This document shows positions 17,119 to 26,383 of a stretch of DNA of 64,000 nt, piece after piece. Source of the stretch: Duganella sp. CF402 (lineage in GTDB: Bacteria; Pseudomonadota; Gammaproteobacteria; Burkholderiales; Burkholderiaceae_D); NCBI RefSeq assembly GCF_900109645.1, contig NZ_FOBG01000001.1:3330262-3394261 (forward strand). Reading direction: 5' to 3'. Under the pieces are notes generated by a model, which made no database searches, was not told the DNA's origin, and saw only the letters and a list, made by a program, of their open reading frames with translations. The translations under genes were made by a program, and so were the position numbers. Within the stretch, counting starts at the first letter, position 1. Every line of letters starts with the position of its first letter.

Positions 17119-17174
17119 AAACTGCAACCGCGCGCTCGACGGCTTAGCCCGGGCGCGCCACCGACGATTAAAAG

Positions 17175-18080
17175 ATGCTGACATTTCAACAAATCATCCT
17201 GACCTTGCAAACCTACTGGGACAAGCAAGGCTGCGCCCTGCTCCAGCCATACGACATGGAAGTCGGCGCCGGCACCTTCCACACTGGTACTTTCCTGCGC
17301 GCGATCGGCCCTGAGCCTTGGCGCGCCGCCTACGTCCAGCCGTCGCGCCGCCCGAAAGATGGCCGCTATGGCGAGAACCCGAATCGTGGCCAGCACTACT
17401 ACCAGTATCAGGTGGTGATGAAGCCGGCGCCGGAAAACATCCTCGACCTGTATCTGGGCTCGCTGGAAGCGCTGGGCCTGGACCTGAAGCAGAACGACGT
17501 GCGCTTCGTGGAAGACGACTGGGAATCGCCAACGCTGGGCGCCTGGGGCCTCGGTTGGGAAGTCTGGCTGAACGGCATGGAAGTGACCCAGTTCACCTAC
17601 TTCCAGCAAGTCGGCGGCCTCGATTGCAAGCCGGTGCTGGGGGAGATCACCTACGGCGTTGAACGTCTGGCCATGTACCTGCAAGGCGTCGAGAATATGT
17701 ACGACCTGGTGTGGACCACCTGGGAAGAGAATGGCGAGACCAAAACGCTGAAGTACGGCGACGTCTTCCACCAGAACGAAGTGGAGCAATCGGCCTACAA
17801 CTTCGAGCACTCCAACACCGAGCTGCTGTTCTCGCAGTTTAACAACCACGAATCGGAAGCCAAGCGCCTGATCGAAGCGCAGCTGACGCTGCCGGCCTAC
17901 GAGCAGATCATGAAGGCCTCGCACAGCTTCAACCTGCTGGACGCGCGCGGCGCCATCTCCGTGACCGAGCGCGCCGCCTACATCGGCCGTGTGCGCGCAC
18001 TGTCGCGCCTCGTGGCGCAGGCTTACTACGATTCGCGTGAGCGCCTCGGTTTCCCGATGCTGCCTGCCGTTGCTGAATAA
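17175..18080 (+). CDS. glyQ: Glycyl-tRNA synthetase alpha subunit
   Basis: A 301-residue class II aminoacyl-tRNA synthetase catalytic subunit. The family start ([20 protein letters not shown]), the motif-2 region with [16 protein letters not shown], and the [14 protein letters not shown] and [16 protein letters not shown] (motif 3) blocks are all present. It forms an alpha2beta2 enzyme with the glyS product, encoded 15 bases downstream, which is the usual operon. Confidence 0.98.
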   Translation: MLTFQQIILTLQTYWDKQGCALLQPYDMEVGAGTFHTGTFLRAIGPEPWRAAYVQPSRRPKDGRYGENPNRGQHYYQYQVVMKPAPENILDLYLGSLEALGLDLKQNDVRFVEDDWESPTLGAWGLGWEVWLNGMEVTQFTYFQQVGGLDCKPVLGEITYGVERLAMYLQGVENMYDLVWTTWEENGETKTLKYGDVFHQNEVEQSAYNFEHSNTELLFSQFNNHESEAKRLIEAQLTLPAYEQIMKASHSFNLLDARGAISVTERAAYIGRVRALSRLVAQAYYDSRERLGFPMLPAVAE

Positions 18081-18095
18081 AACGATATAAACGAT

Positions 18096-20204
18096 ATGAC
18101 TCAAACTCTGCTCATCGAACTGCTGACCGAAGAACTGCCGCCGAAGGCGCTCGCCAAACTGGGCAAGGCTTTCGCGGACGGCATCGTCAACGGCCTGAAA
18201 TCGCGCGACTTCCTGGAAGCCGACAGCGTCGCCACCGCCTACGCCACGCCGCGCCGCCTGGCCGTGTCCATCACCAAAGTACGCGCCGTGTCGCCGGACA
18301 AATCGATCCGCGAAAAAGTGCTGCCGGTCTCCGTGGCGCTGGATGCCAACGGCAACGGCACCCCGCCGCTGGCCAAAAAGCTGGCTGCACTGGGCTTCCC
18401 GAACCTGACCGTGGCCGATCTGGAACGCGCGCAGGACGGCAAGGCCGAAAGCTTCTTCTACACCTACACCGCCGCCGGCAGCGCGCTGCAAGCGGGCCTG
18501 CAAGCGGCGCTGGAAGACTCGGTCGCCAAGCTGCCGATTCCAAAAGTGATGAGCTACCAGCGTCCGGACGGCGCCACCGTACAATTCGTGCGCCCGGCCC
18601 ACGCGCTGGTGGCCCTGCATGGCGATGCCGTGCTGCCACTGACCCTGTTGGGCCTCACCGGCGGCAACGTCACCGAAGGCCACCGCTTCCTGACCGCACC
18701 AGGCCAGCGCGCCGTCACCATCGCCAACGCCGATGCTTACGCCGCCACCCTGAAAGCGCAAGGCAAAGTCCTGGCTTCGGTTGAAGACCGCAAAGAACAA
18801 ATCCGCGCCGAACTGCTGGCCAAGGCCGGCGCCGACACGGTGCTGATGCCTGAATCGCTGCTGGACGAAGTATCCGCGCTGGTCGAATGGCCAGTCGTCT
18901 ACGAATGCAAGTTCGAAGACGAATTCCTGGCCGTGCCGCAGGAATGCCTGATCCTGACCATGCAGACCAATCAAAAGTACTTCGCGCTGACCGACACCAA
19001 CGGCAAGCTGCGCTCGCGCTTCCTGATCGTCTCCAACATCGCCACCGACACGCCGGCCGCCATCATCGGCGGCAACGAGCGCGTGGTGCGTCCGCGCCTG
19101 TCCGACGCCAAGTTCTTCTTCGAGCAAGACAAGAAGAAAACCCTGGAATCGCGCCTGCCGCTGCTGAAGAACGTCGTGTACCACAACAAGCTGGGCACGC
19201 AAGCAGAACGCAGCGACCGCGTGACCGCGCTGGCCGGCGCCATCGCCGCCAAGCTGGGCGCCGACGTTGCGCTGACCGAACGCGCCGCGCGCCTGTCGAA
19301 GGCCGACCTGCTGACCGACATGGTGGGCGAATTCCCTGAGCTGCAAGGCATCATGGGCACCTACTACGCCCGCAACGACGGCGAAAAAGAAGACGTCGCG
19401 CTGGCCGCATCGGAACACTACCAGCCGCGCTTCGCCGGCGACGCCCTGCCATCGACCGTGACCGGCACCGCCGTGGCACTGGCCGACAAGCTGGAAACCC
19501 TGGTCGGCATCTGGGCCATCGGCCTGCAGCCGACCGGCGACAAAGATCCATTCGCACTGCGCCGCCACGCGCTGGGCGTGCTGCGCATGCTGATCGAGAA
19601 GCGCCTGTCGCTGTCGATCTCCGGCCTGCTGGCCGACGCTGCGAAACAATTCACCTCCGTGGCCGGCTTCAAGGATCCGACCGCCGACGTGGCAGCCTTC
19701 ATGCTGGACCGCCTGCGCGGCATCCTGCGTGAGCGCGGCTTCTCGGTCAACGAGATCGAAGCCGTGGTCGCGCAGAACCCGGACCGCCTGGACGACATCG
19801 TGCAGCGCCTGGAAGCCGTACAAGCCTTCGCCGCGCTGCCGGAATCGGCCTCGCTGGCAGCGGCCAACAAGCGCATCACCAACATCCTGAAGAAGAACGA
19901 AGAAGCCCTGGCCGCCGTTGGCGAAGCGGGCGTCAACGTGGCGCTGCTGCAGGACGCCGCCGAGATCAACCTGAACGCCGCCGTGGTGCGCGTGCTGCCG
20001 GAAATCGACGCCGCCTTCAACCAGGGCGACTTCGCCGGCACGCTGAAAACGCTGGCACAGTTGAAAAACGAAGTCGACGCCTTCTTCAACGACGTCATGG
20101 TCATGGCCGAAGACGTCGCGCTGCGTAACAACCGTCTGGCACTGCTGTCGTCCCTGCACGGGATGATGAACCGCGTGGCCGACATCTCCAAGCTGGCGGT
20201 GTAA
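18096..20204 (+). CDS. glyS: Glycyl-tRNA synthetase beta subunit
   Basis: A 702-residue beta subunit of the tetrameric glycyl-tRNA synthetase. It begins with the family sequence [15 protein letters not shown] and contains an HD-domain-like core around residues 300-500 ([14 protein letters not shown], then [17 protein letters not shown]) and the C-terminal anticodon-binding region ([16 protein letters not shown]). A very long minus-strand frame covers the same DNA, but it has no family features. Confidence 0.98.
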   Translation: MTQTLLIELLTEELPPKALAKLGKAFADGIVNGLKSRDFLEADSVATAYATPRRLAVSITKVRAVSPDKSIREKVLPVSVALDANGNGTPPLAKKLAALGFPNLTVADLERAQDGKAESFFYTYTAAGSALQAGLQAALEDSVAKLPIPKVMSYQRPDGATVQFVRPAHALVALHGDAVLPLTLLGLTGGNVTEGHRFLTAPGQRAVTIANADAYAATLKAQGKVLASVEDRKEQIRAELLAKAGADTVLMPESLLDEVSALVEWPVVYECKFEDEFLAVPQECLILTMQTNQKYFALTDTNGKLRSRFLIVSNIATDTPAAIIGGNERVVRPRLSDAKFFFEQDKKKTLESRLPLLKNVVYHNKLGTQAERSDRVTALAGAIAAKLGADVALTERAARLSKADLLTDMVGEFPELQGIMGTYYARNDGEKEDVALAASEHYQPRFAGDALPSTVTGTAVALADKLETLVGIWAIGLQPTGDKDPFALRRHALGVLRMLIEKRLSLSISGLLADAAKQFTSVAGFKDPTADVAAFMLDRLRGILRERGFSVNEIEAVVAQNPDRLDDIVQRLEAVQAFAALPESASLAAANKRITNILKKNEEALAAVGEAGVNVALLQDAAEINLNAAVVRVLPEIDAAFNQGDFAGTLKTLAQLKNEVDAFFNDVMVMAEDVALRNNRLALLSSLHGMMNRVADISKLAV

Positions 20205-20786
20205 ATGGGCGCGCCGTCCATGAAGCTGGTCATCCTGGATCGGGACGGCGTGATCAACCACGACTCGCCGGATTTCATCAAATCGCCGGCGGAGTGGATC
20301 CCGGTTCCCGGTTCGCTGGAAGCCATCGCCCGCCTGAACCAGGCTGGCTACCGCGTGGTCGTGGCGTCGAACCAGTCGGGCATCGCCCGCGAGTTCTTCG
20401 ACATGACCATCCTCAACGCCATCCATCACAAAATGCACACGCTGGCGCAGCAAGTGGGCGCGGACATCGACGCGGTGTTTTTCTGCCCGCACGCGGCGGC
20501 CGACAACTGCGACTGCCGCAAGCCCAAGCCGGGCATGTTCACAGAAATCTCGCAGCGCTATAAAATCAGCCTGAAAGGCGTGCCTGTCGTCGGCGATTCG
20601 CTGCGCGACCTGCAGGCGGGCTATGTGAGCGGCTGCGTGCCTTATCTGGTCCTGACCGGCAAAGGCGAGAAGACCCAAGCCACCGGCGGCCTGCCGCCCG
20701 GCACGATGGTATTCCCGGACCTGTCGGCGATGGTCAGCCACCTGCTCAAAACCAGCACCCCGCCGGCGCCGCACGTCGCCGGTTAA
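20205..20786 (+). CDS. gmhB: D-glycero-beta-D-manno-heptose 1,7-bisphosphate 7-phosphatase
   Basis: A 193-residue HAD-superfamily phosphatase. DRDGVIN near residue 12 carries the two catalytic aspartates, SNQSGI the second HAD motif, and KPKPGM plus VGDSLRDLQ the third and fourth. The zinc knuckle CPHAAADNCDC is characteristic of GmhB. It removes a phosphate in making the ADP-heptose that WaaC uses; waaC is in this window at 23957. The ATG directly follows the glyS stop; an internal ATG at 20220 is an equally plausible start. The next gene is an acyltransferase. Confidence 0.94.
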   Translation: MGAPSMKLVILDRDGVINHDSPDFIKSPAEWIPVPGSLEAIARLNQAGYRVVVASNQSGIAREFFDMTILNAIHHKMHTLAQQVGADIDAVFFCPHAAADNCDCRKPKPGMFTEISQRYKISLKGVPVVGDSLRDLQAGYVSGCVPYLVLTGKGEKTQATGGLPPGTMVFPDLSAMVSHLLKTSTPPAPHVAG

Positions 20787-20805
20787 ACAGTTTTTGGAGT
20801 CTGCA

Positions 20806-21531
20806 TTGTTCTTGCGTTCCCTGATCTTCACCCTCGTCATGGTGGTATCGACCATCATCTGGTCGCTCGTCTGCTTCGCGGCGGCGCCGCTGCCATACCG
20901 CCAGCGCTTCTACATCACCTCGCGCTGGAACGTGTTCATGATCTGGTGCCTCAAAGTGATCTGCGGGATCCGCTATGAAATCCGCGGCATGGAAAACCTG
21001 CCGGACGCGCCGGCCATCCTGCTGTCCAAGCACCAGTCGGCGTGGGAGACCATCTTCCTGCTGCCGCTGATGCCGCGTCCACTGGTGTTCGTGTTCAAGA
21101 AAGAGATCCTGTACATTCCATTCTTCGGCTGGGCGATGGCGCTGCTGCGCATGATCCCGATCGACCGCAAGCAAGGCAAGAACGCCTTCAAGGAAGTGGT
21201 CCGCCACGGCAAGCGCCGCCTGGCGCAAGGCCTGTGGATTATCATGTTCCCGGAAGGGACCCGCATCCCGGTCGGCAAAGCGGGCAAATACAAGAGCGGC
21301 GGCACCCGCCTCGCCATCGAGACCGGCGCGGTGGTGGTGCCGATCGCGCACAACTCGGGCGAGTGCTGGCCAAAAAATTCCTTCATCAAACGCCCCGGCC
21401 TTGTTACAGTATCGATAGGTAAGCCCATTTCGTCGGAAGGCCAGACGGCCGACGGCATGATGCAACAGGTGGAAAATTGGATAGAATCAGAAATGCGCGT
21501 CATTTCGCCCCACGCCTACAACGCTGGTTAG
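20806..21531 (+). CDS. 1-acylglycerol-3-phosphate acyltransferase-type enzyme
   Basis: A 241-residue membrane acyltransferase of the PlsC family, with an N-terminal hydrophobic helix and a second one near residues 35-50. Motif I reads KHQSAWET, an HX4E in place of the common HX4D, which is frequent in this bacterial subgroup. Motif III is FPEGTR near 150. It probably acylates lysophosphatidate or a lipid A-type lysophospholipid. The start is a TTG at 20806: GGAG lies six bases upstream, and another TTG at 20794 has no such site. The next gene begins inside this one. Confidence 0.88.
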   Translation: MFLRSLIFTLVMVVSTIIWSLVCFAAAPLPYRQRFYITSRWNVFMIWCLKVICGIRYEIRGMENLPDAPAILLSKHQSAWETIFLLPLMPRPLVFVFKKEILYIPFFGWAMALLRMIPIDRKQGKNAFKEVVRHGKRRLAQGLWIIMFPEGTRIPVGKAGKYKSGGTRLAIETGAVVVPIAHNSGECWPKNSFIKRPGLVTVSIGKPISSEGQTADGMMQQVENWIESEMRVISPHAYNAG

Positions 21532-22484
21532 ACGATCTGGCGACCGCAGTCAAACCTGCGTCGCCCGATCCGAATCAGCCGGACCTGTTTGGACGGGAGG
21601 CGTCGTCGCCTCCCAAGCCGGTGTACACCTCGCCGGTATGGTCGGTTCCTACGCCATCGCAGAAAACTCCGCCAGTCTCACCCTACGTCACGCCGCCGGA
21701 AACGGCAGTCCCCGTCAAGACGCGTCCTCTGGTTGCGCCGCCATCGAATCTGCCGCCGCGCCGCCAGTTGCTGGTGGGTGAATTCATCCTCGAATACGAA
21801 TTGCGCCGTTCGACGCGCCGCTCGATCGGCTTCATGATCGACGACGACGGCCTGCGCGTGACCGCGCCCAAGCGCATCTCTATCGCCGAAATCGACGAGG
21901 CGATCCGCACCAAGCAGCACTGGATCCTGAGCAAACTGAAAGAGCGGCGCGAACGCCGCGCGGCGCGGCTGCAAAAGCCGCCGGTGGAATGGATCGACGG
22001 CGCGCAGCTGCCCTACCTCGGCGCTGACATCACCTTGCGGCTGCTGGTGGGCGGCCGCAATCGCAGCATCTACAACCCGAACACGCGCGAGCTGTGGATC
22101 ACCCTGTTGCCGGGCGCCAGCGAGGAACAGCTGAAGCATCGCGTGCAGGTGTGGTACCAGCAGCAGGCAAAGACTTTATTCGAAGAGCGCCTCGACCTGT
22201 ACGCAGGGCGCCTGGGCGTGCAATACCATTCGTTCGGCCTGTCGTCGGCCGGCACCCGCTGGGGCTCATGCACGGCGGACCGCAAGATCCGCCTGAACTG
22301 GAAGCTGATTCACTTCTCGCTGCCGCTGATCGACTACGTGGTGGCGCACGAGCTGTCGCACATCCTGGAGATGAACCACAGCCAGCAATTCTGGGACACC
22401 GTCGGCCTGATCTACCCCGAATACGAGGAAGCCAAAAACCTGCTGCGCAAGCGCTCGCAGGAGTTGCCAGTGTTGTTCCCCTAA
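21477..22484 (+). CDS. YgjP-type metallopeptidase (M48-related, DUF45)
   Basis: A 335-residue protein. The first 90 residues are proline-rich and probably disordered. The YgjP/DUF45 domain starts at about residue 95 (RRQLLVGEFILEYELRRSTR) and contains the zinc-metallopeptidase motif HELSH near 290, followed by the third ligand region EMNHSQQFW. The start is uncertain: a TTG at 21477 has AGGTGGA just before it but lies 55 bases inside the acyltransferase gene; later starts would shorten only the disordered part. The substrate is unknown. Its stop is four bases before a long inverted-repeat element. Confidence 0.85.
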   Translation: MDRIRNARHFAPRLQRWLDDLATAVKPASPDPNQPDLFGREASSPPKPVYTSPVWSVPTPSQKTPPVSPYVTPPETAVPVKTRPLVAPPSNLPPRRQLLVGEFILEYELRRSTRRSIGFMIDDDGLRVTAPKRISIAEIDEAIRTKQHWILSKLKERRERRAARLQKPPVEWIDGAQLPYLGADITLRLLVGGRNRSIYNPNTRELWITLLPGASEEQLKHRVQVWYQQQAKTLFEERLDLYAGRLGVQYHSFGLSSAGTRWGSCTADRKIRLNWKLIHFSLPLIDYVVAHELSHILEMNHSQQFWDTVGLIYPEYEEAKNLLRKRSQELPVLFP

Positions 22485-22487
22485 CTC

Positions 22488-22674
22488 AATTCAGGGTCAG
22501 CTCTGTCATTTGGACACGAACGACTCATGTTTGAGCAAAGTCAAGGCAACTTATCTATGTTGTGCTTCTAACTCGCTCAAATAAAAAATCTAGCACCTGA
22601 TGTGCTAAATATCTGCATTGATATTTATCAAATATCATGCGCGCATGTCCAAATGACAGAGCTGACCCTGAATT
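22488..22674. mobile_element. Hairpin-rich 187-bp element with 29-bp perfect terminal inverted repeats (MITE-like)
   Basis: The outer 29 bases at each end (22488-22516 and 22646-22674) are exact reverse complements, beginning AATTCAGGGTCAGCTC. The 129-base interior is AT-rich compared with the genome and holds three further perfect inverted repeats: 22530-22536/22575-22581, 22591-22596/22602-22607 and 22620-22626/22630-22636. No open frame of useful size is present, and no clear target duplication is seen. The left end starts four bases after one gene's stop and the right end overlaps the last codon of the convergent gene by one base. The GGGTCAG-type end resembles sequences around REP-associated transposases, so a non-autonomous element is likely. 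It may also terminate both transcripts. Confidence 0.75.
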
Positions 22675-23954
22675 TAAATTAGGTGCTGTAGCAGGGCCAG
22701 CGTGCGGCGGGTGGCGCCGCGGTGTTGATTGGCGAAGGATTGGGCGTTCAGGCCCATCGTTTGGCGGGCGCTGGCATCGTTCAGCAGGCGGGCGGCGGTG
22801 GCCATCAGGTCGTCGGCGTCGGCGATGCGCTGGGCGCCGCCGGCCGCCAACGCGTCTTCGGTCACCAGCTCAAAGTTGAAGGTGTGCCGGCCGATCAGGA
22901 TCGGTTTGCCCAGCGCAGCCGGTTCGATCAGGTTCTGGCCGCCCAGCGGCATCAGGCTGCCGCCGACAAAAGCGATGTCGCAGGCGGCGTAGTAGGCGAA
23001 CATTTCACCCATCGAATCGCCCAGCAGGACGTCGGCTTGCAGCACGCTGCCGTCCAGCGGCAACTGGCTGCGGCGCTGCACCTTGAGGCCGCGCGCGGCG
23101 ATCATTTTTTCCACTTCGTCGAAACGCTGCGGATGGCGCGGCACGATCAGCAGCAGCACGTTGGCCGGCAACGTGGCGCGGGCGCTGTCAAACGCTGACA
23201 GGATCAGTTCTTCTTCGCCTTCGCGGGTGGAAGCGCACAGCAGCACCGGACGCTGACCGATGGCGGCGCGCAGTGCTGCACCGATGGCAAGCGCGGCTTC
23301 CGGCACCACTACATCAAACTTGATACTGCCGGTGATTTCCACGCGCTGCACGCCCAGCGAGCGCACGCGCTGCGCATCGGCTTCGGTTTGCGCGGCGACC
23401 AGCGAGATGCCGCGCGCGGCGTCCAGCAGCAGCGATCCAAGACGCGTGGCCTTGCGCAGCGAGCGTTCGGACAGGCGGGCGTTGGCCAGCACCACCGGCA
23501 CTTTGCGCGCGTTGCAGACGGCGATCAGGTTAGGCCACACCTCGGTCTCCATCAGAATGCAGACGCTTGGCTGGAAGTGGCGGATGAAGCGCGACACCAT
23601 GCTGCCGGCGTCGTACGGCAGGTAAGATTGCACCAGCCGCTCGCCATGCCTGGCGAACAATGCTTTGCCGGTGGCGCGGCCGGTCGGCGTCATGTGGGTG
23701 AGGATGATGCGGCTTTGCGGATACTCGGCCAGCAAGGCGTCTACCAGAGGTTCGGCTGCGCGCGTTTCGCCGACGGAGACGGCGTGGACCCACAGCACCG
23801 GAGAGAACGACGATGTCGCCGTCGCGCGCGGATAGAAGCCGAGGCGCTCGGCCCAGTGCTGGCGGTAGCCCGGCTCTTTGCGGCCGCGCAGCCACAGGCG
23901 CGTAAGCACCAGCGGCAAGGCCAGCCACCACATCAGGGAATAAAACAGTCGCAT
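22674..23954 (-). CDS. waaA: 3-deoxy-D-manno-octulosonic acid (Kdo) transferase
   Basis: A 426-residue glycosyltransferase that adds Kdo to lipid A precursor at the inner-membrane face. An N-terminal membrane anchor (FYSLMWWLALPLVLTRLWL) is followed by the LWVHAVSVGETRAAEPLV motif, ILTHMTPTGR, and the C-terminal AFVGGSLMPLGGQNLIEPAA donor-binding region, which is diagnostic. The gene starts two bases after the stop of waaC. The TAA stop overlaps the end of the inverted-repeat element, so the last residues may have been changed by that insertion. Confidence 0.96.
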   Translation of the reverse strand: MRLFYSLMWWLALPLVLTRLWLRGRKEPGYRQHWAERLGFYPRATATSSFSPVLWVHAVSVGETRAAEPLVDALLAEYPQSRIILTHMTPTGRATGKALFARHGERLVQSYLPYDAGSMVSRFIRHFQPSVCILMETEVWPNLIAVCNARKVPVVLANARLSERSLRKATRLGSLLLDAARGISLVAAQTEADAQRVRSLGVQRVEITGSIKFDVVVPEAALAIGAALRAAIGQRPVLLCASTREGEEELILSAFDSARATLPANVLLLIVPRHPQRFDEVEKMIAARGLKVQRRSQLPLDGSVLQADVLLGDSMGEMFAYYAACDIAFVGGSLMPLGGQNLIEPAALGKPILIGRHTFNFELVTEDALAAGGAQRIADADDLMATAARLLNDASARQTMGLNAQSFANQHRGATRRTLALLQHLI

Positions 23955-23956
23955 GA

Positions 23957-24943
23957 TCAGCCCAGCAGACTCCGGGCCGCCGTCAGCACGTCCGCCACCG
24001 AAGGCGGCGTGCCCTGGTCGCCCAGGTTGATAATGCGCGGCGACCAGTTGCCCTCGGTCTTCCAGCGCGGCGAATCCGCGTAGATCTCCACCGTCGGCCG
24101 CACGAAGGCCGCCGCGATGTGCACCAGTCCCGTGTCGACGCCAATCACCAGCGAGGCGCGGCGCGCCACCATGATGGCATCGGCCATCGACAGCTTGGGC
24201 AGCACACGTGCATTCGGCAGGCCGGCGGCGATCTGCTCCGCTTCGGCTTTTTCTTTCGGCGATCCCCAGGGCAGCAATATCGGCATCGGCGCCAGCTCGC
24301 GGCCGAGCGCGATCCAGTTTTCAATCGACCACTTCTTGGCGTCGCGCGCGGTGCCGTGGAAGTAGACCGCATACGACTCCGGCATCCACTCGGGACGCGG
24401 CGTATCGTCCGGCACCGCCGGCAAACCGAAATCGGCCGGGGTGTCGACCGCATAGCCCAGCGCCGCACCGGCGACGATGCGCCCGCGCGCCACCGCGTGC
24501 GTGCGCGGATCGGTCGGAATACTCAGGTTGTGGAAGATGCGCGAGATACCCTCGTAGCCGGAGCCCTCGCTGCCATTGGCCAGGCCCACTTTGCGACCGC
24601 CCTTCACCACGCGCGCAGCCCCCATGATGATGCCGGTCTTGAGCAAGCCCTGGGTGTCGAACACGTAGTCGTACTCCTGCTGGCGCAAGGTGCGGAAGAA
24701 GCCCTTGATCTCGGCCCGCGTCTCCGCCTTGCCGAGGCTCTTGCGCCAGCGCCGCAATGCGAACGGAATTACATTGCGCACGCGCGCGTTCATGCGCACC
24801 AGGCTGACAAAGCCCTCCTCCACCACCCAATCGATATTCGCATCGGGGAAGTGGCGGGCAATGTCGGCCACCATCGGCAGGTTATGCAGCACGTCTCCCA
24901 TCGAGGAGACACGCACCAGCAGGATATTCAGCGGTCGCGCCAT
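23957..24943 (-). CDS. waaC: Lipopolysaccharide heptosyltransferase I
   Basis: A 328-residue GT9-family enzyme that transfers the first heptose to Kdo of the inner core. Family features: N-terminal ILLVRVSSMGDVLHNLPM, central TARDAKKWSIENWIALGREL, and the C-terminal VIGVDTGLVHIAAAFVRPTV block that binds ADP-heptose. It is coupled to waaA downstream (two-base gap) and follows the phosphomannomutase gene with three bases between. Its donor depends on gmhB at 20205. Confidence 0.96.
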   Translation of the reverse strand: MARPLNILLVRVSSMGDVLHNLPMVADIARHFPDANIDWVVEEGFVSLVRMNARVRNVIPFALRRWRKSLGKAETRAEIKGFFRTLRQQEYDYVFDTQGLLKTGIIMGAARVVKGGRKVGLANGSEGSGYEGISRIFHNLSIPTDPRTHAVARGRIVAGAALGYAVDTPADFGLPAVPDDTPRPEWMPESYAVYFHGTARDAKKWSIENWIALGRELAPMPILLPWGSPKEKAEAEQIAAGLPNARVLPKLSMADAIMVARRASLVIGVDTGLVHIAAAFVRPTVEIYADSPRWKTEGNWSPRIINLGDQGTPPSVADVLTAARSLLG

Positions 24944-24946
24944 TAC

Positions 24947-26329
24947 TTAGAACGGCAGTTCCGCGTCCGGCTTGGCGGCCAGGATGACGCTCTTGAACTG
25001 GCCCTGGATGCGCTCCAGCGCGGCAGGGGTTTCCGCTTCAAAGCGCATCACGATCACAGGCGTGGTGTTGGACGAACGCGCCAGGCCGAAGCCGTCGGCG
25101 TACTCCACGCGCAGGCCGTCGATGGTGATGATGCGCTCATTGCCAGGGAACTTGGCGTCGGCGCGCAGCTTGTCCATCACGGTGAAGTTCTCGCCTTCGC
25201 TCAGGTGCAGGTGCAGTTCCGGCGTGCTGTCCGACTGCGGCAGTGCGTTCAGCAGCGCCGATGGATCCTTCTCCTTGGTCAGGATCTCCAGCATGCGGGC
25301 GCCGGCGTACAGGCCGTCGTCGAAGCCGTACCAGCGGTCCTTGAAGAAGATATGGCCGCTCATTTCGCCGCCCAGCGGTGCGCCGGTTTCTTTCAGCTTG
25401 GCTTTCACCAGCGAGTGGCCGGTCTTGTACATCAGCGGCACGCCGCCCGATTTTTCGATGTACGGCGCCAGGTGGCGGGTGCACTTCACGTCGTAAAGGA
25501 TTTGTTCGCCCGGATTGCGCGACAGGACGTCGGCCGCGAACAGCATCATCTGGCGGTCCGGATAAATGATCTGGCCATCCTTGGTCACCAGGCCGAGGCG
25601 GTCGCCGTCGCCGTCGAAGGCCAGGCCGATTTCAGCGTCGGTCTCCTGCAGGCAGCGGATCAGGTCTTGCAGGTTTTCCGGGTGCGCCGGATCCGGGTGG
25701 TGGTTAGGGAAATTGCCATCCACTTCGCAGAACAGCTCAATCACTTCGCAGCCCATGCCGCGATACAGGTCGCCCGCGAACGCGCCGGCCACACCGTTGC
25801 CGCAGTCGACGGCAATCTTGATCGGACGCGAAATTTTCACGTCCCCGATGATGCGCTGCAGGTACTCGGCGCGGATATCGTAGGTGCTGTAACCACCCTG
25901 CACTGCCGCCGGCGAACCGTCGTGCGCGAGGATGCTGTCATACAGGCCGGTAATCGCCTCGCCGTGAATCGCTTCGCCGGCCAGCACCATCTTGAAGCCG
26001 TTGTAGTCCGGCGGATTGTGGCTGCCGGTGACCATGATGCCGGACGCCGCGCCCAGCACATTGGTGCCGAAGTAGACCATCGGCGTGGCCACCACGCCCA
26101 GGTCGATCACGTCCACGCCGGCCGATTGCAGGCCTTCCGCCAGCGCCTTGATCAGCGATGGGCCGGACAGGCGGCCATCACGGCCGATCACTACTTTTTT
26201 CTCCCCCTTGGCCAGCGCGGCGCGGCCAAAGGCGGCGCCGATCTGGCGTGCCACGCCGGCGTCCAGGGTTTTATCGATAATGCCGCGAATGTCGTAAGCT
26301 TTGAAGATCGTTTTGGATAAGGTAACCAT
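24947..26329 (-). CDS. manB: Phosphomannomutase/phosphoglucomutase
   Basis: A 460-residue alpha-D-phosphohexomutase. The phosphoserine loop TGSHNPPDYNG has Ser103, the metal loop is AFDGDGDRLG near 240, the sugar-binding loop is GGEMSGHIFF, and the C-terminal phosphate site is EYADGFGLARSSNTTPV. It interconverts mannose-6-P/1-P or glucose-6-P/1-P for LPS core and exopolysaccharide precursors; the AlgC type acts on both. Placement between waaC and a polyprenyl-phosphate sugar transferase supports envelope polysaccharide supply, including glucose-1-P for the rhamnose genes nearby. Confidence 0.94.
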   Translation of the reverse strand: MVTLSKTIFKAYDIRGIIDKTLDAGVARQIGAAFGRAALAKGEKKVVIGRDGRLSGPSLIKALAEGLQSAGVDVIDLGVVATPMVYFGTNVLGAASGIMVTGSHNPPDYNGFKMVLAGEAIHGEAITGLYDSILAHDGSPAAVQGGYSTYDIRAEYLQRIIGDVKISRPIKIAVDCGNGVAGAFAGDLYRGMGCEVIELFCEVDGNFPNHHPDPAHPENLQDLIRCLQETDAEIGLAFDGDGDRLGLVTKDGQIIYPDRQMMLFAADVLSRNPGEQILYDVKCTRHLAPYIEKSGGVPLMYKTGHSLVKAKLKETGAPLGGEMSGHIFFKDRWYGFDDGLYAGARMLEILTKEKDPSALLNALPQSDSTPELHLHLSEGENFTVMDKLRADAKFPGNERIITIDGLRVEYADGFGLARSSNTTPVIVMRFEAETPAALERIQGQFKSVILAAKPDAELPF

Positions 26330-26383
26330 AATGTGGGATATCAGCGAGGAAAGGATGGGATAGTGTACATCATGACATCAAAA

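Noticed and set aside
17091..20858. A 1255-codon minus-strand open frame opposite glyQ, glyS and gmhB
   Set aside because: It has no family features, is rich in Arg, Gln, Gly and Val as expected from antisense high-GC codon bias, and lies wholly over well-identified genes.
24119..26320. A 733-codon plus-strand frame opposite waaC and manB
   Set aside because: Antisense shadow without recognisable domains; the real genes are on the minus strand.
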